NCBI GenBank assembly: GCA_003149635.1
Contig: QCWI01000012.1
Location: 62,001 to 126,000 of the forward strand
DNA length: 64,000 bases
Origin: Fluviicola sp. XM-24bin1
GTDB taxonomy: Bacteria > Bacteroidota > Bacteroidia > Flavobacteriales_D > Crocinitomicaceae
Direction of reading: 5' to 3'
Part shown: in pieces, positions 8,519-18,253 of the stretch
Layout of the letters: each line of letters opens with the position of its first letter
Numbering within the stretch: position 1 is the stretch's first letter
Made by a program: the position numbers and the translations under genes
Notes under the pieces: model-generated
The model's input: only the letters and a program-made list of their open reading frames with translations
What the model was told of the DNA's origin: nothing
Databases searched by the model: none

Positions 8519-10786
8519 ATGAAACAACTTCTAGCTGTAATTGCTCTTCTTACTACTGCGCAATTCTCAAATGCACAAATTACCGTTGACAACACGCAAT
8601 CACCTGCTGACCTCGTTCAGAACGTATTGCTTGGATTCGGTGTAACGGCGTCGAATATCACGGTAAACGGCTCTCCAGTAACGGCACAATCACCTCAAGG
8701 TAACTGTACTTTCTTTGACGAAAACGGAACAGGTTTCGCCATAGGTAGTGGGGTATTGCTTACCAGTGGAAATGGAGATGCGGCTGTTGGCCCGAATAAT
8801 GCGACGGGACTTTCGAACAATACACCACCAACTTCACAGGTAGGATCAGATCCACACTTAAGTGCCATTGCGAATGGCCCGGTTCAAAACGGAATCGTAT
8901 TGGAGTTCGATTTCATTCCATCTGGAGATACTTTGTCTTTTAACTATATGTTCGGATCGGAGGAATATCCAGAATTTGCTCCGCCTCAAAGTTCCACATT
9001 TAACGATGCCTTTGGATTCTTCTTGTGGGGGCCTGGAATTACTGGACCTTACGTATTGGGAGGATATCCAAATGGAGGTCAGAATATCGCAGTCGTTCCT
9101 GGTACAACAACACCAGTAACGATTAACAACGTAAACCCAATTACGAACGCTGCTTATTACTTGGACAATGCAGGTGGAGCGGCTCACGGAAATGCGATTC
9201 AGTACGACGGAACAACGACAACGCTTTCAGCGAATGCTTCCGTTCAGTGTGGACAAACATATCACATCAAATTGGCCATCTGTAACGTAACGGATACAGG
9301 ATGGGATTCTGGAGTATTTATTCAAGCGAACTCATTTGCTTCAGAGGCAGTTCAAGTTGCCGTGGCAACCGTTTCTGGAGATACAACAGTAATCGAAGGA
9401 TGTTCGACGGCAGAATTGCAGTTCATCCGTCCGCAATCTCAAACGGGTGATACATTGATCATCAACTATGACATTACAGGAACAGCAACCAACGGAACGG
9501 ATTTCCCATTGCTTCCGAATCCAGTAACATTCCTTCCGGGAGATGATACTTTGACTTTGACTATCGATCCAATTCAAGATGGAATTCCTGATAACATGGA
9601 GTTCATCACTATCACGACAACGACAATTACAGTCTGTGGTGACACCATTGTATCCAGCGGAACCTTGTGGATCATCGACTCCGTAGATATTGATGTTCAA
9701 GCACCGGATCCAACGGCTTATTGTGTCAATGATTCCGTGCAAGTCATCGCCCAAGTGCTGTCAGGAGGAGAACCACCATACACGTACAGTTGGGACGACC
9801 CGAATAACCAAACATCGGACACGGCGTATCTCGCCACCATACAAAATGGAACGCAAGGATCGATTGATTATATCGTTACGGCGACGGATGCCTGTGGATA
9901 TACCGGGCAAGATACCGTCACACTGACATTGGATCAAACCTTATCGATAGATTCCTTCTTTGTTCAAAATGCAAGTGCTTGTAATCCGACAGGAGCCGCC
10001 TCCGCATTCTATTCTGGGGACTCAACGAATTCTCAAACAGGACTAAACTGGTTCTTTGAAGGCCCAGGTCAGCCAGGTTCGAATCAAGTAGCGGCAAGTG
10101 TAATTACGGACGTTCCATCGGGTTGGTATTATGTAACGCTATCCGATGCCGTTTGTGAAGTAGACGATAGTGTATTCATTGATATTGAGAATCAGCCGGT
10201 GGCACAATTTACTCCACCGTCGGCAAGTGGATGTTCTCCGGTTCAGGTGAGCTTTGTAAATAGCAGTCAGAATACCGTGAATTACCTTTGGGATTTTGGT
10301 GATGGATCACCAACGCAAACGGCTCAGGATGTATCGCACACATTTACGCAATCGTCAACTGTAACATTGATTGCTTCAGACGCTACGGGATGTGCTGATA
10401 CGGCATATGCTCAAATTGCAGTGGTTCCATGTGGATGTACGGATCCAACAGCAACGAACTACGATCCAGGAGCTGTACAGGATGACGGAAGTTGTTTCTA
10501 TCCAATTCCTGAAGTAACTGCACCAAACGTAATTACACCGAACGGAGATAACATTAACGACTTCTTCTTCCTTGATGCTGTGAACACAACAAATATCCGT
10601 TTGAAGATCACGAATCGTTGGGGGAACCTTATCTATGAAGGATCAGGTGACAATCCAATGTGGGACGGAACAAATATTAGCGGTGACCCTGTGGAAGACG
10701 GAGTGTACTTCTACTATTACGAAGCAGAAGGAACATCGGATCAAATGATTTCAGGACACGGTTTTGTACACGTTGAAAAATTGTAA
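8519..10786 (+). CDS. Choice-of-anchor L adhesin-like protein, T9SS kind B
   Basis: A 755-residue secreted protein. Signal peptide 1-20; a choice-of-anchor L domain (about 20-270) containing ASNITVNGSPV and NDAFGFFLWGPG; a Calx-beta-like domain (about 280-390); an SprB/PKD-like region; a PKD repeat with YLWDFGDGSPTQ; a small cysteine-bounded motif CGCTDPTATNYDPGA; and a gliding-motility-type C-terminal domain (about 668-755) with PNVITPNGDNINDFF and NRWGNLIYEG. That tail is the T9SS kind-B sorting signal, so the protein should reach the cell surface or medium. A strong terminator follows at 10810. It shares its layout with the next gene but has one extra middle domain. Confidence 0.9.
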   Translation: MKQLLAVIALLTTAQFSNAQITVDNTQSPADLVQNVLLGFGVTASNITVNGSPVTAQSPQGNCTFFDENGTGFAIGSGVLLTSGNGDAAVGPNNATGLSNNTPPTSQVGSDPHLSAIANGPVQNGIVLEFDFIPSGDTLSFNYMFGSEEYPEFAPPQSSTFNDAFGFFLWGPGITGPYVLGGYPNGGQNIAVVPGTTTPVTINNVNPITNAAYYLDNAGGAAHGNAIQYDGTTTTLSANASVQCGQTYHIKLAICNVTDTGWDSGVFIQANSFASEAVQVAVATVSGDTTVIEGCSTAELQFIRPQSQTGDTLIINYDITGTATNGTDFPLLPNPVTFLPGDDTLTLTIDPIQDGIPDNMEFITITTTTITVCGDTIVSSGTLWIIDSVDIDVQAPDPTAYCVNDSVQVIAQVLSGGEPPYTYSWDDPNNQTSDTAYLATIQNGTQGSIDYIVTATDACGYTGQDTVTLTLDQTLSIDSFFVQNASACNPTGAASAFYSGDSTNSQTGLNWFFEGPGQPGSNQVAASVITDVPSGWYYVTLSDAVCEVDDSVFIDIENQPVAQFTPPSASGCSPVQVSFVNSSQNTVNYLWDFGDGSPTQTAQDVSHTFTQSSTVTLIASDATGCADTAYAQIAVVPCGCTDPTATNYDPGAVQDDGSCFYPIPEVTAPNVITPNGDNINDFFFLDAVNTTNIRLKITNRWGNLIYEGSGDNPMWDGTNISGDPVEDGVYFYYYEAEGTSDQMISGHGFVHVEKL

Positions 10787-10809
10787 CGACGCATAACTAG
10801 AAAAGAAAG

Positions 10810-10835
10810 GGCCGGTCATTTGACCGGCCTTTTTT
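10810..10835 (+). terminator. Rho-independent terminator
   Basis: A perfect 9-bp stem (GGCCGGTCA at 10810-10818, TGACCGGCC at 10821-10829) with a two-base gap in the loop region and a run of six T. It lies 24 bases after the stop of the 8519-10786 gene. Confidence 0.9.
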
Positions 10836-11013
10836 ATTGGTTTGAATCTTTAGCCTTATCAACAAATAGAACGTTGAATTTTAGATACTTTAGCTAGATT
10901 TTCAACTTTTGAATATTTAGGAAACACTTGATATTTAACCACAGTTACGGCAATTGAGTACAACTCTTTTGAATAACTTCCCGTCTTCCTATTGAGATGC
11001 AAACCCATTCCTT

Positions 11014-12999
11014 ATGTTAAGAACTGTAACACTCTTATTTCTTACGGTGCTGTCCTTTACTGGATACTCCCAAATTATTATTGACAACACCCCAACTCCA
11101 GCTCAGCTTGTAACAAATACACTTGTAGGGCCAGGAATTACTACCTCGAACATCACGTTTAACGGATCAGCGATTCAGATTGGTCGTTTTTACGAAAACA
11201 CTTCCAACATCGGCTTGGATTCAGGAATCGTGATTACCTCTGGTAACATCGCGGACATTCCGGGTGGTGCTTTGAGTACCGACTTGGGAGGCGCAGGTGA
11301 TCCCGACATTCTTGCTACGGCACAATCGGTTACTTCCAATCCAAATGCTGGATTGATCAATTCAACATTCGATGCTGGAGTATTGGAATTCGATTTCGTA
11401 CCAACCGGTGAAGTCGTGGTCTTCAACTTTGTCTTTGCTTCTAACGAGTACACAACGTATATCAATACGCAATTTAACGACGCTTTCGGTTTCTATATTG
11501 ACGGCCCAAATCCGAATGGTGGAAATTATGCCACGGAAAATTTAGCACTTGTACCGGGAACAACGGAGCCTATTACCATTTCAACGATCTATCCTCCGTT
11601 GAACGGAAACCCTGGATTGAACGAACAATATTATTTGGACAATGCCAATGGCCACGCATGGAATGGATTTACAATTCCGATCGAGATTCAGTTCGATGTG
11701 TATTGTGATTCTGTATACCACTTTAAGTTCGCAGTAGCGGATTGTCAGGATGGAATTTTGGATACCGGAGTATTCCTTGAAGGAGGAAGCTTTCAGGCAC
11801 TTCCGATCAACTTGTCTTTGGAAACGAATGTTGGTGGACAAGGTGGGCCTCCGGATTCGGTAATTATTGAAGGATGTGGAACTACCGCAGACTTGATTTT
11901 TACCCGTCCAGAATGTCAATCGTTGGATTCATTGACCTCAGCAGTGAGCATTGGTGGAACAGCCATAAACGGCGTGGATTACGACCTCCTGCCTGATACC
12001 ATTATCTTCTTACCCGGACAAACCGAAATCACGATTCCATTCAGTGCGTTTCAGGATGGAACATTTGAAGGATTGGAAAGCGTAATCATCTCAATCACTC
12101 AAGTATTGAACAACGGTGATACCATAGTCTCCACTGGAACACTTTATATCAATGACAATCAAAATGTAGAAGTCAATCTTAATGATATTAGTACCTGTGC
12201 CGTCGATTCGGTGGACATCATCGCTATGGGCTCCTTTGGGATTGAACCGTACAATTATGTCTGGAGTACCGCGCCGAATGATACCGTTCCAAACGATACG
12301 CTGACAGTTCTAGGAATGACGAATGGAACTACGGATTATATCGTAACGATTGTCGATGCGTGTGGATTTACCGATTCCGACACCATGACGCTTGATATTC
12401 AAATTCCAGAGGCAAGCTTCACTGTAGACGATCTTCAGGGATGTATTCCGCACGTGGCGACGTTTACCAATACGAGTCAATTTGCAACGACCTACGATTG
12501 GGATTTTGACAACAACAATTCGTACACGGTAACAACCACGACGCCAATTACGGAATCATTTATAGATACGGCCAATGTCGTGTTGATTGCGTCCACTTCG
12601 GAAGGATGTTCGGATACCGCTACAGCAACGATTATTGTGGAACCTTGTGGTTGTACCGATCCAACAGCGTTGAATTACAATCCAATTGCGACGATTGATG
12701 ATGGAAGTTGTTTGTACCCAACTCCTGTGATTGTTGCGCCGAACGTAATTACACCGAATGGTGACAACTTCAACGACTTATTCTTCTTGGATGCAACAAA
12801 TACTACGAGCATCACTCTTAAAATCACGAACCGTTGGGGGAATTTGATTTACGAGGGAACTGGTGACAATCCAGCTTGGGATGGAACCAACTTGTCTGGT
12901 GATCCTGTGGAAGAAGGCGTTTACTTCTATTCCTACGATGCGGCGGGTGTTGAAAATCAAGTGATTTCAGGGCACGGATTTGTGCACGTGGAACGATAG
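11014..12999 (+). CDS. Choice-of-anchor L adhesin-like protein, T9SS kind B (paralogue)
   Basis: A 661-residue secreted protein and clear paralogue of the preceding gene. Signal peptide 1-19 (SFTGYSQ); choice-of-anchor L domain with TSNITFNGSA and FNDAFGFYIDGPN; Calx-beta-like domain; PKD-like repeat with TYDWDFDNN; the same CGCTDPTALNYNPIA motif; and a kind-B sorting tail with PNVITPNGDNFNDLFFLD. The tail is nearly the same as that of the neighbour, while the N-terminal halves have diverged. It is shorter because it lacks the region around residues 475-560 of the other protein. A gap of 227 bases with a terminator separates them, so it probably has its own promoter. Role: surface adhesion or matrix, by inference. 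Confidence 0.9.
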   Translation: MLRTVTLLFLTVLSFTGYSQIIIDNTPTPAQLVTNTLVGPGITTSNITFNGSAIQIGRFYENTSNIGLDSGIVITSGNIADIPGGALSTDLGGAGDPDILATAQSVTSNPNAGLINSTFDAGVLEFDFVPTGEVVVFNFVFASNEYTTYINTQFNDAFGFYIDGPNPNGGNYATENLALVPGTTEPITISTIYPPLNGNPGLNEQYYLDNANGHAWNGFTIPIEIQFDVYCDSVYHFKFAVADCQDGILDTGVFLEGGSFQALPINLSLETNVGGQGGPPDSVIIEGCGTTADLIFTRPECQSLDSLTSAVSIGGTAINGVDYDLLPDTIIFLPGQTEITIPFSAFQDGTFEGLESVIISITQVLNNGDTIVSTGTLYINDNQNVEVNLNDISTCAVDSVDIIAMGSFGIEPYNYVWSTAPNDTVPNDTLTVLGMTNGTTDYIVTIVDACGFTDSDTMTLDIQIPEASFTVDDLQGCIPHVATFTNTSQFATTYDWDFDNNNSYTVTTTTPITESFIDTANVVLIASTSEGCSDTATATIIVEPCGCTDPTALNYNPIATIDDGSCLYPTPVIVAPNVITPNGDNFNDLFFLDATNTTSITLKITNRWGNLIYEGTGDNPAWDGTNLSGDPVEEGVYFYSYDAAGVENQVISGHGFVHVER

Positions 13000-13100
13000 T
13001 GTTGAAAGGGTTTTCTGTCCGCCACAGGCATGGCGAGAGCCTCAGCCTTCAGTTTGAGTGTCAGAATGGAGTATTGACTTGGAGGATCTCGGTCTATGTT

Positions 13101-13140
13101 GAAAGTAGAGCTGTCATTTTACTGTCAGCTTTTCACTTTC
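13101..13140. terminator. Hairpin between convergent genes
   Basis: GAAAGT (13101-13106) pairs with ACTTTC (13135-13140) and AGCTG (13109-13113) with CAGCT (13126-13130). It sits between the convergent 11014-12999 and hflX genes and could end transcription from both sides, although no long T-run is present. Confidence 0.35.
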
Positions 13141-13157
13141 TACCAACACAGCTCTTC

Positions 13158-14357
13158 CTAATACAAGAAGTTGTGGTACGGATAGCGCACTTGGAAAATT
13201 TCTTTCACTTCTTCATACACGACGCTTCGAAGTTCTTCGACATTCTCTTTTGTATGCGCAGAGATGAAAACGCATTTGGCATTTGGCAATTTAGCCATCC
13301 ACGTTTTCTTCAATTCGTCTAGTGGCATTACAGCAGTTTCGGAGTCCACTTCGTGATCTTCAACCGTTGGATCGTGTTGATACGCATCAATTTTATTGAA
13401 AACTACGATGGTCGGCTTTTCCGCATCGTCGATTTCAGCGAGCGTTTCATTTACCACTTCAAAATGATCCTCAAAATTGGGGTGCGAGATATCAAGGACG
13501 TGCATGAGTACATCTGCCTCTCTTACCTCATCCAATGTTGATTTGAAAGATTCTACCAATTGGTGCGGCAATTTTCGGATGAATCCAACGGTATCGGCGA
13601 GTAGGAACGGAAGGTTCTCAATTACTACTTTTCGAACGGTAGTATCTAAGGTTGCAAAGAGTTTGTTTTCGGCGAATACCTCCGACTTACTCATGAGATT
13701 CATTAAAGTACTCTTTCCAACGTTTGTATATCCTACCAACGCCACTCGAACCAATTGACCACGGTTCCCGCGCTGCACTGACATTTGTTTGTCTATTCTT
13801 TTCAATTTATCCTTGAGTAAGGAGATCTTCTTCTGAATGATTCGACGGTCAGTCTCAATCTGCGTCTCCCCAGGTCCACGCATTCCAATTCCCCCTTTCT
13901 GACGTTCAAGGTGTGTCCACATACGTGTCAATCGTGGAAGTAAGTATTGTAATTGCGCCAATTCAACCTGTGTTTTCGCATGAGATGTTCGGGCACGACT
14001 CGCGAAGATGTCCAGAATCAAGTTGTTTCGATCCAGAACCTTGATCTCCATGGCACGTTCGATGTTTCGCAATTGCGAAGGACTTAACTCATCATCAAAA
14101 ATTACGAGGTCGATCTTATTTTCATCGACGTATTCTTTGATTTCATTCAGCTTTCCAGTACCAACGTATGTCTTCGGATTGGGCAATGGTAATTTTTGCA
14201 AGAATTTTTCTTGTGTTACAGCTCCCGCTGTCAACGCTAAAAACTCAAGCTCATCAATGTATTCTTCTGCCTGTGCTTCTGTGATATCGCCGGAAATAAC
14301 TCCAACGAGTACACAGCTTTCTTCAACGGCATCAACTAAAACGTGTCCTTGACCCAT
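13158..14357 (-). CDS. hflX: GTPase HflX
   Basis: A 399-residue ribosome-associated GTPase that splits stalled or stressed ribosomes. The N-terminal HflX domain includes YVGTGKLNEIKEYV and VIFDDELSPSQLRNIE; the linker carries GMRGPGETQIETDRR; the G domain (from about residue 200) has GYTNVGKSTL (G1), DTTVRK (G2), DTVGFIRKLPHQLVESF (G3) and NKID (G4). Length and order are as expected. It begins directly after the stop of the cytochrome c gene, making it the last gene of a three-gene unit (15142 to 13158). Confidence 0.96.
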   Translation of the reverse strand: MGQGHVLVDAVEESCVLVGVISGDITEAQAEEYIDELEFLALTAGAVTQEKFLQKLPLPNPKTYVGTGKLNEIKEYVDENKIDLVIFDDELSPSQLRNIERAMEIKVLDRNNLILDIFASRARTSHAKTQVELAQLQYLLPRLTRMWTHLERQKGGIGMRGPGETQIETDRRIIQKKISLLKDKLKRIDKQMSVQRGNRGQLVRVALVGYTNVGKSTLMNLMSKSEVFAENKLFATLDTTVRKVVIENLPFLLADTVGFIRKLPHQLVESFKSTLDEVREADVLMHVLDISHPNFEDHFEVVNETLAEIDDAEKPTIVVFNKIDAYQHDPTVEDHEVDSETAVMPLDELKKTWMAKLPNAKCVFISAHTKENVEELRSVVYEEVKEIFQVRYPYHNFLY

Positions 14358-14684
14358 TTACTTACGCATCGAATTTAAGTAGTCGATAATATTTGTGACT
14401 TCTTCGTCTGATTCAAAATACTGAATTTGGCGCGGCATTCCATTTTTTCCCTTCTCCAGAATATTCACAATTCCCGTAGAATCCATTTTGGATGCGGTCA
14501 AATCCTTGGCTCCGGCAGCGCCTAACTTTCCATCATCGCCGTGACATGAAACACAATGTTTCTTATATATCAATTTTCCAGATCGCGCCTTGTATCCTTC
14601 CGGCGGATTGAACTCATGCTTTCCCTGATCTCCGCAAGAGAAAAGAAAAAACAATAGTGCTATCGGTAAAAAACGTAGTATCAT
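14358..14684 (-). CDS. Lipoprotein c-type cytochrome
   Basis: A 108-residue cytochrome c with one haem site, CVSCHGDDG, and a distal methionine likely in GKNGMPRQ, i.e. the small cytochrome c class (cbb3-type/CccA-like). The N-terminus is a lipoprotein signal with lipobox LFFLFSC, so it is anchored at a membrane facing the periplasm and should shuttle electrons there. I set the start at the ATG 14684, because this gives the lipoprotein signal and an ATGA overlap with the upstream membrane-protein gene; a longer frame beginning 42 bases earlier would put extra residues before the signal. Confidence 0.88.
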   Translation of the reverse strand: MILRFLPIALLFFLFSCGDQGKHEFNPPEGYKARSGKLIYKKHCVSCHGDDGKLGAAGAKDLTASKMDSTGIVNILEKGKNGMPRQIQYFESDEEVTNIIDYLNSMRK

Positions 14685-15142
14685 CCAAGTCCTGCTCCGA
14701 AAGACGCCCAACGCCAGAATGGCCATGGAATAGAGAGTAAAATTAAAATCAAACCAATAGTGTATGACATTAAAATTGCTCTGTGCTTGTTACGCGTTCC
14801 TTCCAATTTCTTTTCTGCTCTCGAACGTCCGATAGTAATAATCGCGATTGCAACAATCATTAAAGCGATATGCTCCAATCCGTAAAAACGACTCATCGCA
14901 TTAGACATCCATCCTTCGCTAAAATCAACGCGTCCACGTGCATTGATAAAGTAAAGTGCCAACCCAATGAGCAACTGAACGTGCAGTGAAATCATCGTAA
15001 ACAAGTTCACCATCTTGTCTTTCTTCAAATATTTTCCTGAAGAGATCGAACGTGCGGCGTTAATAATCGCGTAAATCAACAAAAGCAATATCACCCATCT
15101 CAAACCGGAGTGCATGTGCACTAACATTCCGTAAAAATCCAT
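14681..15142 (-). CDS. Four-helix membrane protein, cytochrome b-like
   Basis: A 153-residue integral membrane protein with four predicted helices: residues 5-28 (VHMHSGLRWVILLLLIYAI), about 50-68, about 85-105 and 125-145. Two conserved-looking His (in VHMHSGLRW) and one in the third helix (LEHIALMIV) could bind haem, but that is inference. I have seen similar proteins annotated as cytochrome B in Bacteroidota. Start set at the ATG 15142; the longer frame starts at a TTG. The stop overlaps the cytochrome c start by four bases, which strengthens a shared redox role. Confidence 0.75.
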   Translation of the reverse strand: MDFYGMLVHMHSGLRWVILLLLIYAIINAARSISSGKYLKKDKMVNLFTMISLHVQLLIGLALYFINARGRVDFSEGWMSNAMSRFYGLEHIALMIVAIAIITIGRSRAEKKLEGTRNKHRAILMSYTIGLILILLSIPWPFWRWASFGAGLG

Positions 15143-15243
15143 AATCACAACTTTGTTCGGCAAAAATACGAAATAGACGGCTACCCAAAGGCCTTACTGA
15201 TCGACTGATTTTTGCTAATTTCACCCTTCCAAGAATTTCTCTC

Positions 15244-18200
15244 ATGAAGCATTTATTGACGTTTATTTTTCTTGCCTTCATTTTTACGAATGTTTCCGCG
15301 CAAATCAGGCCCGAGAACGGTTTGGCGCCATCGGAAGCATCGTCGTACGCCTTGACAAATGCCACGGTGTATGTTGCTCCAGGCGAAGTGATGCAGCACG
15401 CAACTTTGATTATCAAGGACGGTCGAATCGTAGAAATTGGCAACAAACCATTGATGAAAATCCCGAAAGATGCGGTTGAAATTGATTGCAAGGGAAAGGT
15501 GATTTTACCCTCGTTCATCGATTTGAACTCAACGATCGGTATGCCAGAAGTGGAACGCCCAAAATCGAAAATTCGAGAAGGAGCGGTTCACTGGAATTAC
15601 TCCATACATCCTGAAATGGATGCGGCATCGATGTACTCGTTTGATGGAAAAGGAACCGATGCCCTGGTATCGAAAGGATTCGGATTTGCAGTTACTCGAA
15701 CCGACAATGGCGTAGCGCAGGGAATGGGAACATTGGTTGCTACCAGCGAATCTGAAGAAGCAAGATTGACGGCATCAAATACGCCTTCGTACTTCTCATT
15801 ATCAAGAGGAAAAACGCCTCAGGAATATCCATCATCGCAAATGGGATCGATTGCGTTGTTGCGTCAGGCTTTTTACGATGCCAAATGGTACGATGACAAC
15901 CGAGACGAACTGAATTTGTCCTACGAAGCTTTATTGGAGCAGCAAGAGGGACTGATGCTTTTCAAGATTAAAGATGATTTGGAATTGCTTCGAGCGGCGA
16001 AAATTGCCAAGGAGTTCAACTTCGAATTCGTGTACTTGGGCTCTGGAGAAGAATATCAATCCATTCCGGAAATTGCAGCCATCAACCCGACAATTGTACT
16101 TCCTTTGGATTACCCCGTTGCGTATGACGTGCAGAACCCATACGTTGCTCGACAGATTCCGTTAAGCGATTTGAAGCACTGGGAAATGGCACCATCCAAC
16201 GCACGAATCTTGCTAGAAAATGGTGTTATCATTTGTTTCACTGGAAAAGATATGAAAGCCAAAGACTTCTGGAGCAATCTGCGCAAAACTATTGCTCATG
16301 GTGTATCTGAGGAAGACATTTTAAAAGCATTGACGACGAATCCCGCTGAGATTTTAGGAATGTCCGAAGATCTCGGAACATTGGAAGCGGGTAAATGGGC
16401 CAGCTTCACGATTTACGATAACAATCCACTTGCAGGCCCTGCAAAAATTTTGGAAGCATGGTCGATGGGAGAGCGCGATGTGAAGCATGTGATTAACGAT
16501 GTCAGTCAAGTTACCGGAGAATACTCCATCTCTTTGGAAGGAAAAAGCTACGCCATTGAACTTAAAGAGCAAGAAGGAAAGCTCAAAGGAACTTTGACGT
16601 ATGAGATCGAAGAAGAAGATTTGACTCGAGACACGACAACGAAACTTTCGGCAGACTTTACTGAGAACAACATCACCTTCCAATTCAATATTCACAATCA
16701 GGACATGGACGGAAGTGTAAGCATGAGAGGAAAGTACAATTCGCGCTTGCATGTATTTGAAGGGGAGGCTTTAATACCTGATGGAAGTTGGGTCAAATGG
16801 TCGGCAATCCGAAGTAAAAAGGGCGAAAGTAAGAAAGAAGATAATCCATCCATAACCATGGCGGATACCGCAAATTATACTTGGTTCCCGAACATGGCCT
16901 ACGGATTTGATACGCTTCCGGAACAATTGCCAATCATTATTCGAAATGCGACGCTCTGGACGAACGAGGCCGAAGGAATTTTAGAAAATGCAACCATTGT
17001 AATTGAAGATGGAAAGATTACTTATGTTGGCACCGACAAAGGCCCTCAAATAAACAACGCAATTGTTATCGACGCTGAAGGCAAGCACGTTACTTCTGGA
17101 ATTATCGATGAGCATTCGCACATCGCCATCTCGAAGGGTGTAAACGAAGGAGGGCAATCGATAAGTGCTGAGGTGAGTATCGGACATGTTGTAAACCCAC
17201 AGGATATTAATATTTACCGTCAACTGGCAGGAGGAGTTACTGCCGCTCAATTGCTTCATGGATCGGCTAACCCAATTGGAGGGCAATCGGCATTGATCAA
17301 ATTAAAATGGGGCGGAACGGCTGAGGACATGTTAATCGATGACGCTCCAGGATTTATCAAATTTGCCTTGGGTGAGAACGTAAAACGATCGAACTGGGGA
17401 AGCGGCGATCGATTCCCACAAACACGAATGGGTGTTGAGCAGGTCTTCTATGATGGATTTCACCGAGCAAAAGCTTACGAAGCAGAATGGGAAGCCTATC
17501 GAAACAGCGGAAAAACAGAACCACGCCTTGATTTGGAACTGGAAGCATTGGTGCAGATTCTCAATGAAGAGCGCTTCATCTCGTGTCATTCATACGTACA
17601 ATCGGAAATCAACATGTTGATGCACGTTACGGATTCCATGGGCTTCCGTGTGAATACGTTTACCCACATTTTGGAAGGTTATAAAGTGGCTGACAAAATG
17701 GTGGAACACGGTGCGGGAGGATCTACTTTCTCGGATTGGTGGGCGTATAAGTACGAAGTCAACGATGCCATTCCATACAATGCGGCTCTTATGAACGAGC
17801 AAGGTGTTGTTGTGGCCATCAACTCTGATGACGCCGAGATGGGACGCCGATTGAATCAAGAAGCGGCAAAAGGTGTGAAATACGGAGGCATGAGCGAGGA
17901 AGAAGCCTGGAAAATGGTGACCTTGAATCCTGCAAAATTATTACACCTTGACGACCAAATGGGAAGCTTGAAAGTTGGTAAGGATGCTGACATTGTGATC
18001 TGGACGGCAAACCCTCTTTCTATCATGGCGAAGGTTGAAATAACTATGATTGATGGCGTGATTCTATATGACTCCAAAGAAGACGCCGAAAAACGCAAAG
18101 AAAATCAAGCCGAGAAGGCACGAATCATTTCCAAGATGCTGGCAGACAATCAGGCCGGAGGGAAAAAGCGTGCATTCATTAAACGTAAGAAAGGACATTA

Positions 18201-18252
18201 TCACTGTAATACTCTTGGAGAAGAGGCTACGAACGAAGAAAATCAGCATTAA
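15244..18252 (+). CDS. Secreted double amidohydrolase
   Basis: A 1002-residue exported protein with a signal peptide (residues 1-19) and two amidohydrolase modules. The N-terminal module keeps the beta-sandwich composite domain (ATLIIKDGRIVEIGNKPL) but at the metal site reads LPSFIDLNSTIG, with no HxH, so it is probably not catalytic. The C-terminal module, from about residue 570, has GIIDEHSHIAISKG (the HxH pair), further His in ISCHSYVQSEI and FTHILEGYK, and the Asp in INSDDAE, i.e. a complete binuclear metal site of the imidazolonepropionase/dipeptidase-like group. The substrate is unknown. The next gene starts one base after its stop, so they form an operon. Confidence 0.88.
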   Translation: MKHLLTFIFLAFIFTNVSAQIRPENGLAPSEASSYALTNATVYVAPGEVMQHATLIIKDGRIVEIGNKPLMKIPKDAVEIDCKGKVILPSFIDLNSTIGMPEVERPKSKIREGAVHWNYSIHPEMDAASMYSFDGKGTDALVSKGFGFAVTRTDNGVAQGMGTLVATSESEEARLTASNTPSYFSLSRGKTPQEYPSSQMGSIALLRQAFYDAKWYDDNRDELNLSYEALLEQQEGLMLFKIKDDLELLRAAKIAKEFNFEFVYLGSGEEYQSIPEIAAINPTIVLPLDYPVAYDVQNPYVARQIPLSDLKHWEMAPSNARILLENGVIICFTGKDMKAKDFWSNLRKTIAHGVSEEDILKALTTNPAEILGMSEDLGTLEAGKWASFTIYDNNPLAGPAKILEAWSMGERDVKHVINDVSQVTGEYSISLEGKSYAIELKEQEGKLKGTLTYEIEEEDLTRDTTTKLSADFTENNITFQFNIHNQDMDGSVSMRGKYNSRLHVFEGEALIPDGSWVKWSAIRSKKGESKKEDNPSITMADTANYTWFPNMAYGFDTLPEQLPIIIRNATLWTNEAEGILENATIVIEDGKITYVGTDKGPQINNAIVIDAEGKHVTSGIIDEHSHIAISKGVNEGGQSISAEVSIGHVVNPQDINIYRQLAGGVTAAQLLHGSANPIGGQSALIKLKWGGTAEDMLIDDAPGFIKFALGENVKRSNWGSGDRFPQTRMGVEQVFYDGFHRAKAYEAEWEAYRNSGKTEPRLDLELEALVQILNEERFISCHSYVQSEINMLMHVTDSMGFRVNTFTHILEGYKVADKMVEHGAGGSTFSDWWAYKYEVNDAIPYNAALMNEQGVVVAINSDDAEMGRRLNQEAAKGVKYGGMSEEEAWKMVTLNPAKLLHLDDQMGSLKVGKDADIVIWTANPLSIMAKVEITMIDGVILYDSKEDAEKRKENQAEKARIISKMLADNQAGGKKRAFIKRKKGHYHCNTLGEEATNEENQH

Positions 18253-18253
18253 G

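Noticed and set aside
3072-13046. Shared 15-base string GGCGAGAGCCTCAGC at 3072 and 13032
   Set aside because: One or two matches of this length are expected by chance in 64 kb, and one copy is within a coding region.
12999-13322. Open frame of 107 residues after the second choice-of-anchor L protein
   Set aside because: It starts inside a hairpin-rich gap, overlaps the hflX end antisense and has no recognisable composition.
18068-18253. Longer N-terminus for the second amidohydrolase
   Set aside because: It overlaps 185 bases of the preceding gene in another frame, and the in-frame ATG at 18254 begins a proper signal peptide one base after the upstream stop.
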